The position numbers and the translations under genes are program-made. Shown here one piece after another: positions 20,801 through 32,016 of a DNA stretch of 64,000 nt. The notes beneath the pieces are model-generated. The model ran no database searches, had not been told where the DNA came from, and saw only the letters and a list, made by a program, of their open reading frames with translations. How positions within the stretch are numbered: the first letter of the stretch is position 1; the number at the start of each line of letters is the position of its first letter. Location of the stretch: assembly GCA_025617375.2 (NCBI GenBank), contig JAMYGW020000005.1:930001-994000 (forward strand), in the 5' to 3' direction. This stretch comes from Acarospora socialis. Its lineage: Eukaryota > Ascomycota > Lecanoromycetes > Acarosporales > Acarosporaceae.

Positions 20801-23164
20801 GTGCCCGATCATTCGATAAATGTGTCGGCAACTTTGCTTTCTTCCACCCCAGCAGAGTTAGAACAAGTCAAATAAACCTGGAATTCGTGTCAATAATCGT
20901 TATTTCCTGCTTGGGACCTGAGACGGCCGTCACAACAATAAGGTATTATTGCCTCCTATTTGCAGTAGTGACAACTCAGTTGAGAGCCAACAGCAGCTTC
21001 TGCCCGCCCTACAAGATGTGAGTAGCGCAGATAACTTCTGCGTTTTGTTAACCCACGCTGTTTAAGCGCTCCGGAGGAGACGATATCCTCTTGCTCCTCA
21101 TCCTCTCCGCCGAAACGGAGCTGAATGACTGCATTTCAACCTTTCTGTGTGTTACAGCTGTAACGCTTGCCACTTCTGCCATATTCGTTGATGCGTTGCC
21201 TGCCGATCTTGCACAGCTGGTTCTGTACCTGCAGCAAGCCAGGAACCAGATTGTTTTATGCGAAGACAAGTCACTCTGGTCTCTCCGTAATTGGGTGTAA
21301 TTGGGGTTGATTCAACTTCTGTGTTCCATCATATCGGTCAGGCTTCCTGTGATCTAAATTATCGTCCAAGGCCGATGAGGTGTACTCCTACTTCACTGGG
21401 AGGGCCCATGTGATGGTGGCCGTTGGTTTGCTGGGTTCCAGGTCGGGCTGCTGGTTGACGAAGCGGCACCAGACAGGATCCCTTGCCATTGCCACAAAAC
21501 GATATGTGACACCTGCATGCGTAGTATGATGACGCCAATCCAAGATTGCAAGAGGGACATTCCGTCGAGTAGCCTTTACTTATCAATCGCCAGACGATGT
21601 GCCGATTGATACTCGATAGACGCTATCGCAGCCAGCAATGCCGACAACCTTAGACACCGGGGGTGCAACTCGAACAACTCGAGGGTAAAAGAGCTGAACT
21701 GGCGATAATTCAACGCCAATGAATGATACAAATAAGATGGTTGTTCTCTTTCTGCTGTCTGAGGCCGGGCTGGCAATGCACAGCGCAAACACTGTGCCTC
21801 AGCGCGTCATTGCGTGTGTAAACGCTTGTCAAGTCTGGTAGGACGGTCGTATCGGCCAATGGTGCCTTTAGCTTTCATTTGTGGCCACTGGCCACTCTTT
21901 GCACTATGCAGATGGACCTGTTGTTCACCACCCCTCCATTATTTCATTCACATCCATCACTTTACCGGGCTCGGTCGCAATTTCCCATACGTCGGTTGCT
22001 TTTCGACCTATCCGCAGGACGTTCCCGATTGGCATGCCGCCCTTGTTGAAAGAAGGTGTCTGAGTGTGACTATGGTACATGTAAGGTATTACTCGTAGAG
22101 CTGTACTAGAGTATGTACGGCGTACCTGAGAGGTAGTGCATTTTCGCTCTGCTGCTGGGTTCGAGCCAGTAAGTTGACTTGTAAGTTACAAGGACGAACA
22201 AGAGTGGTTACAGCGGGTCAAGGCGACTGACTTACTTTAGTGTCGAACATGGGAGTTTACTTTGGGGCAGTCTTAGTGGATGACTTGGACTGCGCCGTCC
22301 CGGGTCCCCCAGACCAGACGGTGCAAGCAGTCAGGAAAGTTCTCTGCTCGGCGCGATGTGAAGATGTAGGTCTATCCAAGTACGTCGAAGAGCAACCCCA
22401 TTCACAGGGTTTGAGTTTTAGGTCAAAGGCTGTACCTTACCTTAGTGCTTTTGTGCCTGGCGCTGCCCTCGTTCGATGTCTCGTCCATTCATTACTTTAT
22501 GCGCCCGGCCAGCCATTATGATCTACCCACTCTTTCATTTTTCGACGATCAACAGGTTTATCCTCTTGTCCCACGCTCATCGTCTTTTCCTTTAGCAACT
22601 AACTGTTCCTCTTGCCATTCATTTTTGGAAAGTTATTTCGTTTGTGCAATCTCCGTCATCGTTTTTTGACTACCTCAAGACCGTATTCGGCCTTCCTTTG
22701 GCATCACGCCGCTATCCATCTAATTGATTCGACGATACCGACACAAGAAGTTATTCTCAACTTCTCACTCCATCGTTCGAAGAACTGCCGCAGCACTCTA
22801 TCGAAAACATACACGGAAACCCTGATCATACGATCCAGTCATTCCTTTGGCACATCTCCTACAGTTATCCTCACCGCTCGATCTATTAACGCTCGACGAA
22901 CTCGACAGTTCTCACTGCAGACGATCAAATCCGTAAGCTTCAATAGTGGAGGCTTTGAAGTACTTGATCACCACGATCTACCTTTTCCACATTGATATCC
23001 GGTGAAGGAAGACCGACGTGTCACCGTGGCACCTAGTCGAGCCAGAAAACCCATCTATTACCGGTGTGTACAATCCATTCGGACAATGGACGTTTACTGC
23101 GGCTCTACTACGTGTACACTGCTAAAGTTTCCTCGGTAGCAACTAGACATTAGGAGAACTTGCA
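17886..23164. other. Long gene-poor region upstream of the MSN2-type gene
   Basis: About 5.3 kb in which I found only short frames on both strands with no recognisable domain, no consistent exon chain and no intact transposon. The part nearest 23164 (about 22500-23160) is pyrimidine-rich and likely holds the promoter and a long 5' leader of the zinc-finger gene. A small palindrome lies at 20365-20391, and GGTAAGGTA-type motifs at 19106-19118 and 22433-22445. Non-coding RNA or decayed elements cannot be excluded. Confidence 0.45.
20365..20391. repeat. Short inverted repeat (hairpin-forming)
   Basis: The arms GATACCC and GGGTATC enclose an inner GTAT/ATAC pair, so the 27-nt segment could form a small stem with a bulge. 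It is isolated and no function is evident. Confidence 0.6.
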
Positions 23165-25151
23165 ATGGAACCTTCCTCGTACGCGGTTCATCCTCCGCAG
23201 ACTTTGGGTCAATCGCCCTTCTTCTATTACAACCCGGACCCGAGCCCAGACCATAGACAACACGGCCATTTTACGCCGCATCCAAACGGTCCTACGCCGA
23301 ACGCTCACCTCCAGCACATCCAGCAACAGAAGCTCAGTCAGGAAGCCATCATGCCTTTCCCCAATCACTTCCTCTATCCGAGGACCCCTTCGTCAAGTCC
23401 ACAGTCAAACCTACAGGCCAGGGCCTCCTATTCAACACAAATGGCAGTAACACCTGTGGTATCTCCGCGCCCTCTGTATCAGAAGCCTGCAATTCTTATT
23501 CAGCCTCTGGACACCGAGTGTGCAGGATCGGATTTGTATTTTCAGCCTTCCACTCCTCCGCTTTCCAGTTCCGGGAGCGCTATCAGCAGTCCGCCCTCCA
23601 GCTGCGGTATACTGCCGACTCCAACTAACGGCATCTTTTTCGGGATGGAGAGATTCGAGGGCGTAAAGGAAGGGTGCGAAAGTGATGTGCGGTCCGAGAT
23701 CCTTGCTGGCGGGGATTGGACACGGTCTTGCTCCCCCATAATGACACCAGGTACGTAATCATGCTGTCCAGATTAGATTATTTGCAGAACCCCAACACCT
23801 TCCTGCATAATAACATGAATTGTGAGCCTTCGTCTAACAGATATCCCTGGTTGCAGTGTTTATTCACCCCCCTTCGGCTAGCGTTAGCGGGACAGTCGAC
23901 CTCCTTTCTGTAAATGCGTGTCCTTCGCTTTCCCCTTCGCCATCCCCAAACTCACAATCGGTCGTTTCCGATACTGAAATCGATTTCTGCGATCCCCGTA
24001 CTATCACAGTGAACTCCTCTGGCCTTCTACATAATTCTACTCTCACCGTTGACTTTCCACCTCTCCCAACATTGTGCACGGGAGACGATGAGGAGCACAA
24101 ATTTATATTAGGGGGCGGCACATCCTTTACAATCAAGTCAGAACCGGAATCCGGAAACACGGTCGGATTCATGGGAGGATCGACGCTGGGTGGACTACCG
24201 ACATTTGATGCATTTTCCGACTTAGATTCGGAAGACGACTTCGTGAACGGCTTGGTTGATTTCACCCCCCCTGAGAGCACTGTCTACTTAGGCAACAAGA
24301 GGCAACGGACGGAGCCTCTTTCCTTTGAAGACGACGGTTTCCTAACCGAGGACAGCTTTGAGGATTTTGAGGACGAGGATCACTCTGCTGCAGCCGGCCT
24401 TCCCAGTCCCCCTGATTCAGGGGCTTCGCGACGCGATTCCGAAGACGCGTCTGTGGGGATGAAGCCGAAGAAGCGTAGCCGAGAACGCAAAGCGACGAAG
24501 AAATCAGGCTCTGACAGCGACAACTCCGACTTTGGCTCCTACGTCGTGAAGAAAGCGCAGGCCACTAATGGGTCGCAGTCCCAACAGACGTCGCATCAGC
24601 AGGATACATCTTCCGCACCACAGAGCCAGGCTGGCTCGTCGGATGGGAATGCGCTGGTATCTGGGTCTGATGCGCCTACTTCGGCGCCAGGACCTGCCAA
24701 CCGTCGTGGCCGCAAACAATCCTTGACTGAAGACCCTTCCAAAACATTTGTATGCACTCTTTGCTCCCGTCGGTTCAGACGTCAGGAACACCTCAAACGC
24801 CACTATCGCTCGCTTCACACTCAAGACAAGCCATTCGAATGCAATGAATGTGGCAAGAAGTTCTCTCGTAGCGACAACTTATCTCAACATGCTCGAACTC
24901 ACGGTAGCGGCGCAATCGTGATGGGCGTCCTAGAGGACGGGGAGGTACTGCCAATCGCAAAGACGGAGCCTTTCGAGGACGGAGACGCGGGTGCGCTCGG
25001 GGCAGTACTCTTCGAGGCCGCTCAGGCTGCGGCTGCGAATGCCACAAGCAGTAGCTCATCTGAAAATGATAATTCTGTCCGGGACAGTCTCAGCCCTGCT
25101 CCATCAATCGAGAACAAGAAATCGCTGAAGAAGAGGAAGCGGGAGGAATGA
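23165..25151 (+). CDS. MSN2: C2H2 zinc-finger stress-response regulator, Msn2/Msn4 (SebA) type
   Basis: Two exons, 23165-23750 and 23857-25151, around a 106-nt intron (GTACGT...TTGCAG), give 626 residues. The splice joins SPIMTP to VFIHPPSAS and is the only acceptor in frame. Seen: a long Ser/Pro-rich N-terminal region, acidic patches ([20 protein letters not shown]), a nuclear-localisation-like basic run ([15 protein letters not shown]), and near the C-terminus two tandem C2H2 fingers, [22 protein letters not shown] and [21 protein letters not shown] in outline, with the RQEHLKRH and RSDNLSQH recognition helices typical of Msn2/4. Family knowledge: such factors bind AGGGG stress-response elements and drive general stress programmes. 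A long pyrimidine-rich leader precedes the start. Confidence 0.88.
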
Positions 25152-26071
25152 TTAAGAATAATGCATTGCTTCATTGCGTTGAGTGTGAATATGGGAAATA
25201 GATGAACAAAAGACAGGGGTGGATGACGAGAACAACGAAGATATGTGGTGACAGATCGCCGACCTACCCTTCTCACCCTAGAACTTTAATTCTCGAGGGG
25301 ATGAGTAGGGACTGCATTTGGGTTCAACATCGGCGTCGGATACTTTGCCAGTCAACTAGCGGTTTACAAAGCACTGTCCCCACAGTGTTTCGCTGTGCTT
25401 GCTCTGACTCTCTGATTTCGTTCAATTGGTGTATACACACTTATTTCTGTTGTACGCTTTTTTCCACGGGTGCGTTTTCGAAGATAAGGGACTTTTGCTG
25501 TGAACTTTAGCGTGGATGGGTTTTGGCTGGACGGGCTCACGATCAGTGTTGTGGCTTCGGCCCGGGTTATCTGCCAGCGGCGAGCTGGGGAATCGAGTTT
25601 GGTGTAGGCTACTGATTATCAGTGAAGAGCATTGACTCACTTATAGCTCGTGACTACCTTTTGAAGTGTCAATCAGATATGAAGGGGTGGCAGATCAATG
25701 CGTCAGCAAGAATGTCCCGAAGATCTCTTTAACATCGCATTAGGGAATATGCTAGATGGACTGATCCCGTTTGTTCCGCTGAACAGAGAGCCAGACACCG
25801 TTGTGGTAGCCTTGTTGCTAACATACACCGGAACTCATACTTAATAATGAGCATGAAGCACAGCGAGTGAAAGTATATCGGTATCAAGTAATTCGATATA
25901 AGGCAAGCGAACTACGATTGGCTTTTCCATGTTATAAACCTATTTCTCGACACTTGTCAATTGATAATGACTTGTGCTAGACGTTATTGAAAACCTTGAA
26001 CTCAGTTCCAGATGTTGGGTTCTTCGTCGTCAATTTGGCATAGTCCGCCTTGATACCTCACAACGTTGATC
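25152..26071. other. Intergenic region between MSN2-type gene and DPH6
   Basis: About 920 bp between two genes in the same orientation. No gene was seen. It presumably contains the 3' UTR of the zinc-finger gene and the DPH6 promoter. Confidence 0.5.
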
Positions 26072-28423
26072 ATGCAGACAAAGCTCAACGTCATTGCACT
26101 AATCTCAGGGGGGAAAGACTCTCTTTTCTCCATTCTACATTGTGTTGCCAACGGTCATACATTGGTTGCTCTTGCGAATCTCTTCCCCCCTGCAAGTCAC
26201 CCTACTGAGCATTCAGAAGGGCATCCCAATGGAGCCCTTGATACTCCTGCAAACGGAGAGAATGATGAGGATCTCCACAGTTACATGTACCAGACAGTCG
26301 GGCACGGAGTAATCCCGCTCTATGCGGAAGCTCTGGGCTTACCGCTCTACCGCCAGGAGATAACTGGCACGGCGGTCAATACAGACAAGATTTATGCGCC
26401 TGTTGACGAAGGAGACCACGATGAAACAGAGGCACTCATACCTCTCATCCGGAAGGTCATGGCCGCACACCCCACAGCTAACGCCTTGAGCTCGGGTGCC
26501 ATCCTCTCGGATTACCAACGTACGCGCGTGGAGTCTGTAGCCGGTCGTCTCGGACTGGTGCCATTATCATATCTATGGCAGTATCCATACTTACCTCCAG
26601 GCCTCCAGACGTCGTTGTTAGATGACATGGCAGCCGTCGGGCAAGAGACTATGATCATCAAGGTCGCTTCTGGGGGGCTTAATGAGAGCTTCCTATGGAG
26701 CAATGTTGTAGATAAGGTAGTCATGACGCGAATGGTTCGGGCGGTGGAAAGGTTTGGAGGGGCTGAGAACGGGGCAGTTTTGGGTGAGGGGGGTGAGTAC
26801 GAGACTTTGGCACTGGACGGGCCGCGTCCAGTATGGAAGAAGAGGATCGTGGTGGAAAAGGATGATACGGAGATTGTAATGGGCGGAGGGGGAGTGGCGT
26901 CAGTCAAGATCAAGGGTGCGCGGCTGGTTAGGAAGGGCGAAGAGCTGCGCGGGGAAGCTTCCATTGCTGATCTTCGCGTTCCTGAACTGTTTGACAAAGA
27001 CTTGGATTCTGTTCGAAAAGGTCTTGATGACGAGGCGTGGGGCCCTCCAGGTGATGTAATCGAGGGTGGCGAGCCACTGTCCTTTCTCCACGCCTCGACC
27101 ACAATCTGTATTCACTCAAGGACTACAAGAGAGTGGACAATTGCGAACATGACAGCACCCGACGAAGGAAATACAGCCGGATTGCAAATGAGAGGCATAG
27201 GAGAGGAACTACTCACTAAACTGAAGGCCGTCTGGACAGGAGGACCACTCTTACCGGAAGACGTCGTCTTCGCCACGGTTCTTCTACGGTCGATGACTGA
27301 TTTCGCAGCCGTGAATGCGGTTTATGCCGAATTGTTTAACAGACCTAACCCACCAGCGAGGGTAACAGTGGGATGTGGAGAAGCTCTCCCGGTAGGGGTT
27401 CGGGTCATGGTGTCATTTATTATTGACTTAGGACGACGTGGTGCTCGCCACGGTCTACATGTTCAGTCACGCTCCTACTGGGCACCGGCGAATATTGGAC
27501 CGTATTCTCAGGCCATTGGTGTGCCCGTAGACACGGAGAAGACATCGAGCCCATTGCTAGTCTACATCGCAGGACAGATCCCACTAATACCAGCCTCCAT
27601 GGAGTTGGCTAGCACCGAAGGGTTAGACGCAGATATGGATCCAATAGCGGTTTTCCGAACGCAAGCTCTACTCTCGCTACAGCATCTATGGAGAATAGGG
27701 CGAGCGATGAAGGTGAACTGGTGGACAGGCGGCATCGCCTTCATGGCTGGCGATCATAACATCCAGCTCAAAGCACTTACTGCATGGCGAATATGGGAGT
27801 CTATGCACAACCGTGGTGTTTCCGAGGCCGAATCCGAGCAAGAAGACCACAGCAACTTTGACGCTTGGGACCAAAAATACGGCGGCTCAAGGATTCCGGG
27901 TGTGACGAGTGAGGTCAACGTGCCGCATCGACTGCCATCATACGAAGACATAGTCGTGGGCCAAGGGCACTTGGCTGCGCATCCAGTTCCGCCTTTCTTC
28001 GCTGTGCAGGTTGAAGGGCTTCCGAGAGGCGCAGAGATTGAGTGGCAGAGTATGGGGATCGCAAGAGGACGTGTATACGTCGATGAGGACGTTGACAAAT
28101 GGATGATTAAGAGGAGGTGTAGCTTGGGAGATCCGCAAACGACGATCATTTACTGCAGTATCTTACCGAGGCGCTACCTGGACGGGCTGGACGAAATCTT
28201 GGAGGATATCTTGAAGTACGAGTGGACCAAAGGGCCATATAGCGGACACATTCCACACATGACCGTCTATACTCGATATCCAATTTCTTGCCATCATCTT
28301 TGCGCGCAAATCGTGCCTTGTAGGTCTGTCTGGGACTCTGACGGCAAGAAGTTAGCTGCTGGTGTTGTAGTGCGCTGGGATGAGGATCCTCTGTCACATG
28401 GGGTAGCAGAGGGTATAACCTGA
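26072..28423 (+). CDS. DPH6: Diphthine-ammonia ligase fused to Rid-type domains
   Basis: An intronless frame of 783 residues from the ATG at 26072 (MQTKLNVIALISGGKDS). Seen: the ATP-pyrophosphatase PP-loop SGGKDS at residues 12-17, the Dph6 hallmarks YMYQTVGHGVIPLYAEALGL, LSSGAILSDYQRTRVESVAG and GEGGEYETLALDGP in the first 250 residues, and then two C-terminal regions resembling RidA/YjgF (for example YWAPANIGPYSQAI...VYIAGQIPLIP). This architecture is known from fungal and other eukaryotic Dph6. Function from family knowledge: ATP- and ammonium-dependent amidation of diphthine on elongation factor 2, the last step of diphthamide synthesis. Cytosolic; no targeting signal. The role of the Rid domains is not established from sequence. 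Confidence 0.93.
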   Translation: MQTKLNVIALISGGKDSLFSILHCVANGHTLVALANLFPPASHPTEHSEGHPNGALDTPANGENDEDLHSYMYQTVGHGVIPLYAEALGLPLYRQEITGTAVNTDKIYAPVDEGDHDETEALIPLIRKVMAAHPTANALSSGAILSDYQRTRVESVAGRLGLVPLSYLWQYPYLPPGLQTSLLDDMAAVGQETMIIKVASGGLNESFLWSNVVDKVVMTRMVRAVERFGGAENGAVLGEGGEYETLALDGPRPVWKKRIVVEKDDTEIVMGGGGVASVKIKGARLVRKGEELRGEASIADLRVPELFDKDLDSVRKGLDDEAWGPPGDVIEGGEPLSFLHASTTICIHSRTTREWTIANMTAPDEGNTAGLQMRGIGEELLTKLKAVWTGGPLLPEDVVFATVLLRSMTDFAAVNAVYAELFNRPNPPARVTVGCGEALPVGVRVMVSFIIDLGRRGARHGLHVQSRSYWAPANIGPYSQAIGVPVDTEKTSSPLLVYIAGQIPLIPASMELASTEGLDADMDPIAVFRTQALLSLQHLWRIGRAMKVNWWTGGIAFMAGDHNIQLKALTAWRIWESMHNRGVSEAESEQEDHSNFDAWDQKYGGSRIPGVTSEVNVPHRLPSYEDIVVGQGHLAAHPVPPFFAVQVEGLPRGAEIEWQSMGIARGRVYVDEDVDKWMIKRRCSLGDPQTTIIYCSILPRRYLDGLDEILEDILKYEWTKGPYSGHIPHMTVYTRYPISCHHLCAQIVPCRSVWDSDGKKLAAGVVVRWDEDPLSHGVAEGIT

Positions 28424-29122
28424 ACTACAACCCAGAAGAAGTGGCACAAGGCCACAACCGCGCACAGGAGGTTGCGGTGCTACGAGCACATCGTGCTCAA
28501 GCTTGGATCATCCTAGTCATAACGGAAACCTAAGATCAAGAGGTTGGTGAGTTGGTCGATTCCGCCAACGCAACGAGCCGTCCGAAGTGTCAAAGCTCGA
28601 TGGAAGAAAGCTGAAATGATGTAGCTAGGTCAGGGCAACACATGTGAGGGCTCAGGCATACAGATATGGCACGATAGTGCATTATCTGTTGCACCAAGCA
28701 AGACCAACGCATGTAACCCCTGGTCCAGCGTCAAAGTCTGGTAGTATTGCATACCTAGTCATACTTGATAGAGTGGGCACATAATGTGAGTAACTCAAGA
28801 AGATTCAATTGTGCTGGTACACCGTGAGAGCATGAGATGTACTCCTAATCCGGAGTTTTAACCGGAAAACAGTTATTGTCTGTAGAAGTGATGTATCTTG
28901 ATGAACATTCAATCCCAGAGATGTGGGAGATCCTTGGCTGCAGCTCCCAACAAAACGGTCACTCGAGCTCCATAATTGTCATAATGTGGACATCTACGGA
29001 TGATTCACAGTCATTTTACAGGTTCTGGCGCAAGGATTGCGTAATGAAGATCCCTATGTTCGGTTGCCGTGAACAGCTTACAGCACAGATGGGTTGAACC
29101 TTGCGCCCATGAATGGCCCGGT
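28424..29122. other. Intergenic region between DPH6 and SEC59
   Basis: About 700 bp between two co-oriented genes, with no gene seen. In-frame codons upstream of the SEC59 ATG exist from 29069 but lack an ATG. Confidence 0.5.
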
Positions 29123-32016
29123 ATGCCAACAGCTATCAGACCACAGAACGTCGGAAGCTCAAGCCCGACAAATACTGAGACTACACCACCCGATGGCGAT
29201 CACTTGAGACCATTCTCACGCTCGCCGCACCCGTATCATCGGCAACAGTCGGAGATCCACAGCCATACCGAGCGCAGCCGGCGACTCACCGAGGATGAAA
29301 GCGAAGGGAGCAACTCGTTAGGCATCCGTGGACTTTCTCGAACGAACGCCGAGCAGGAGGATGGGCAACAAAATATCGCAAGTTCGAAGCGCTGGCAGGA
29401 TAGCTCCAAGTCTCCCAGCGACAGCGGGACTGAAGCCGACGATGAAGGCAATGGGTTTCTCAGAGGCCTGCCGGCGCCTCCACATAGGGCTCGAAAAGGC
29501 CTTAGAGGTGCGAGAGGATGGATAGTTGCGGCTACACCAAGTCCATTACTCACACCATCATATCTTGAAGCGGACCAGCGGGCGTTGTCACTGGATAATG
29601 GCAAGGAGCGGCGAAGTAGCGCACACACGCGACTCAGTGCAGACGAAGAGGCGGAGAAAGCAAGAGAAAGGGTTTTACAGAAGAGGAGGGCAGAACTCGT
29701 TCGAAGGGGTTCTGAAGTGCTGTTGCTTGGCGTTATTGGATGTATAGTCTATCGAGGCATCGGAGCGTCAGAGGCTGCCAGTAGTTGGCGGAATGGTGGA
29801 GTCCACCGCTTCCAGCTTTATAGAAGAGAACTCTTGGCTGACATTTCACAGAGCTCATAAGTCATCTTTGTGTGTTACTATGCTTGTACAGTCTGTACCC
29901 TGTTCGCCTTCTGATGTCGAGCCATGCCTCAGCTGCGTCTGCATCAAAGGGTCGCTCACGTCTCCGAATACCATCTTCTTTTGATCCGGCTCCTTTGCTG
30001 TACCCAATCTTCCTTCCTGTCTATGTGGTACTGGTGCACTCAGTTGCCGACCGCTCGCTTCTCCCTCCGAATCTTGTCCTTAGTCTGTCGTCAATTCCTC
30101 CACCGGTCGTACCACAATTTGGTCGAACACAGATTTACAGTGTGATTCATTGGATGATCACAGTAACACCCTTACTGTTCGCCAAGGACGATTTTGTTGA
30201 ATCGGGCAACGACCCTCAAGGGCCCTTCTCGAGGAATGCTACGTCACTCAAGAGTTTTGATCCAGGTCTTCTCCTTCTGTACCCTCTTCATCGGACGTTA
30301 CTGGTCACTCTGCAGTACCTGACAACGACCAGTCTGCTTCCGACAGAGTTGCAGCTTCTCTCTATTTCTCTAATCAATCTACTGTTACGTTCTACCTCGC
30401 CTCAGGGGGTAATCCTGCAATCTCTACTGTGGCTAGGGGGTCTGGCCCTGCTCATCTTATGTCGACATGTGCTTGGATGGACAGTTTCGCTAGCGAGAAT
30501 ACCGAGCTGGAGATTCCGCCGCAAGACTCACTCGACTCCAATCAGGAACACGATTTTGATGGCGCTAAATAACAGCTTTGGGAAGAGGTTCGGCGCAATC
30601 GGCTCACGAGGACAAAAGATCCTCGATTCAGATAATGACTCGGGCGAAGATGGATTGGTAGCTCGAGGGAGTCGTAGGATGACCGGGGGGTTAGTGTCAG
30701 AGTTGCATGATTTAAGAAGAACAGAGTCTGAGAATAGAGAAGCGTCTGCCATTGATGATACCGAGAGATCACAACAGGCTCGGTCCGTTTCCGGGGCTGC
30801 TATGCAGGATCGGCAGCATAATCAGAAGAGACGCCATACACTGTCCACTTTTGATGGTCCTTTGTCATCACCGAGATTGCCGAGTCTGGCATCGAGACGA
30901 CAACACAAGCGTTCAGCGTCTTCAAGCGTCAATTCCTTCCTTTCCCTGACTTCAAGTCAAGCCGCGACGCGCAAATGGATTTATGCCATGTACATCTACG
31001 CTGCTGTGATTCTCATTATCGCGGTTGGGATCAGACCTTACGTCAGGCGAAAAGCTCTCAGCGACAACGAGCCCGTAGGATGGGCGCTAGGTTACCTTTT
31101 GGGTGATCTCCAATCCTTCCGATATTGGGTTCTGTACTGGAACTTTGACAACTGGATCCCTCTACCACAAGGCCTTGAGGCCAACCCAGTACAAGCATGC
31201 CATCTGGGCTGGGTCGAACATATACGGCAAGATAGCTTAGGTGCAGCGAACGCACGTCTTTTGGTATCTGCATACTGGCTCCTCGTCATTACTGTAGGTT
31301 TAGCGATAGTGTTCCGCCTCAGCTCGGTTGTCGAGGTGGACACGAGACGCAAGGTTTTCCATGGAATGATGGTTGTCATGTTTCTACCTGCCACCTTCGT
31401 CGATCCAGCCTTTGCCAGTCTGGCACTCGCTCTGATTCTGGCAATATTTCTCTTGCTCGATCTGTTCCGTGCCTCTCAATTGCCTCCCATTTCTAAACCG
31501 CTCACCCATTTTCTTGCCCCATATGTTGACGGACGAGATCATCGCGGCCCTGTTGTCGTGTCACATGTCTTTCTCTTGATCGGCTGTGCCATTCCATTGT
31601 GGCTCTCCCTGGCTGGCATCGAACGAACTGGACAAGCGCCATGGCACGGGTGGGAGGTCTCGAGGAGAGAAGTAAGCATGGTCAGTGGCGTGATATGTGT
31701 CGGTATGGGCGATGCTGCAGCCTCACTGATTGGCCGACGCTTTGGACGCCGAAGGTGGTTATGGAGTGGGGGAAAGAGCCTCGAGGGGAGTTTTGCTTTT
31801 GCTGCAGCTGTCATCCTCGGCCTGGTCCTCGCCAAAGCTTGGTTGCGAATAGGGGGTTGGCCGGGCGACAATAGTGATGGGTGGTCGGTGACACTGCTGA
31901 AATCAGTTGTCGCTGCCACAGGCGCGAGCCTAACGGAGGCGATTCTGACAGGCGGTAACGATAACGTCGTCGTTCCGGTTATCTTATGGCTCCTGACTAA
32001 AGGGCTAAACATTTGA
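29123..32016 (+). CDS. SEC59: Dolichol kinase, Sec59 type
   Basis: Proposed exons 29123-29795 and 29852-32016 (945 residues). Seen: a Ser-rich cytosolic N-terminus, a first hydrophobic segment (EVLLLGVIGCIVY), then after the splice a many-pass membrane protein, and at the C-terminus the dolichol/CTP-dependent kinase signatures STVVEVDTRRKVFHG-like region (RLSSVVEVDTRRKVFHGMM), GVICVGMGDAAASLIGRRFG, GGKSLEGSFAF and ATGASLTEAILTGGNDNVVVP. Family knowledge: the ER-membrane enzyme phosphorylates dolichol with CTP, supplying dolichyl phosphate for N-glycosylation, GPI anchors and O-mannosylation. The 56-nt intron is inferred from the frame change; its acceptor (CTGACATTTCACAG) is excellent but the donor GTGGAG is weak, and a GTAGTT donor at 29781 would instead give a 71-nt intron. 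Confidence 0.88.

Noticed and set aside
22144-22165. Possible tRNA B-box-like GGGTTCGAGCCAG
   Set aside because: No matching A box, acceptor stem or cloverleaf could be drawn around it.
22240-22521. 93-codon + strand frame upstream of the MSN2-type gene
   Set aside because: No family resemblance; more likely part of the promoter or leader.
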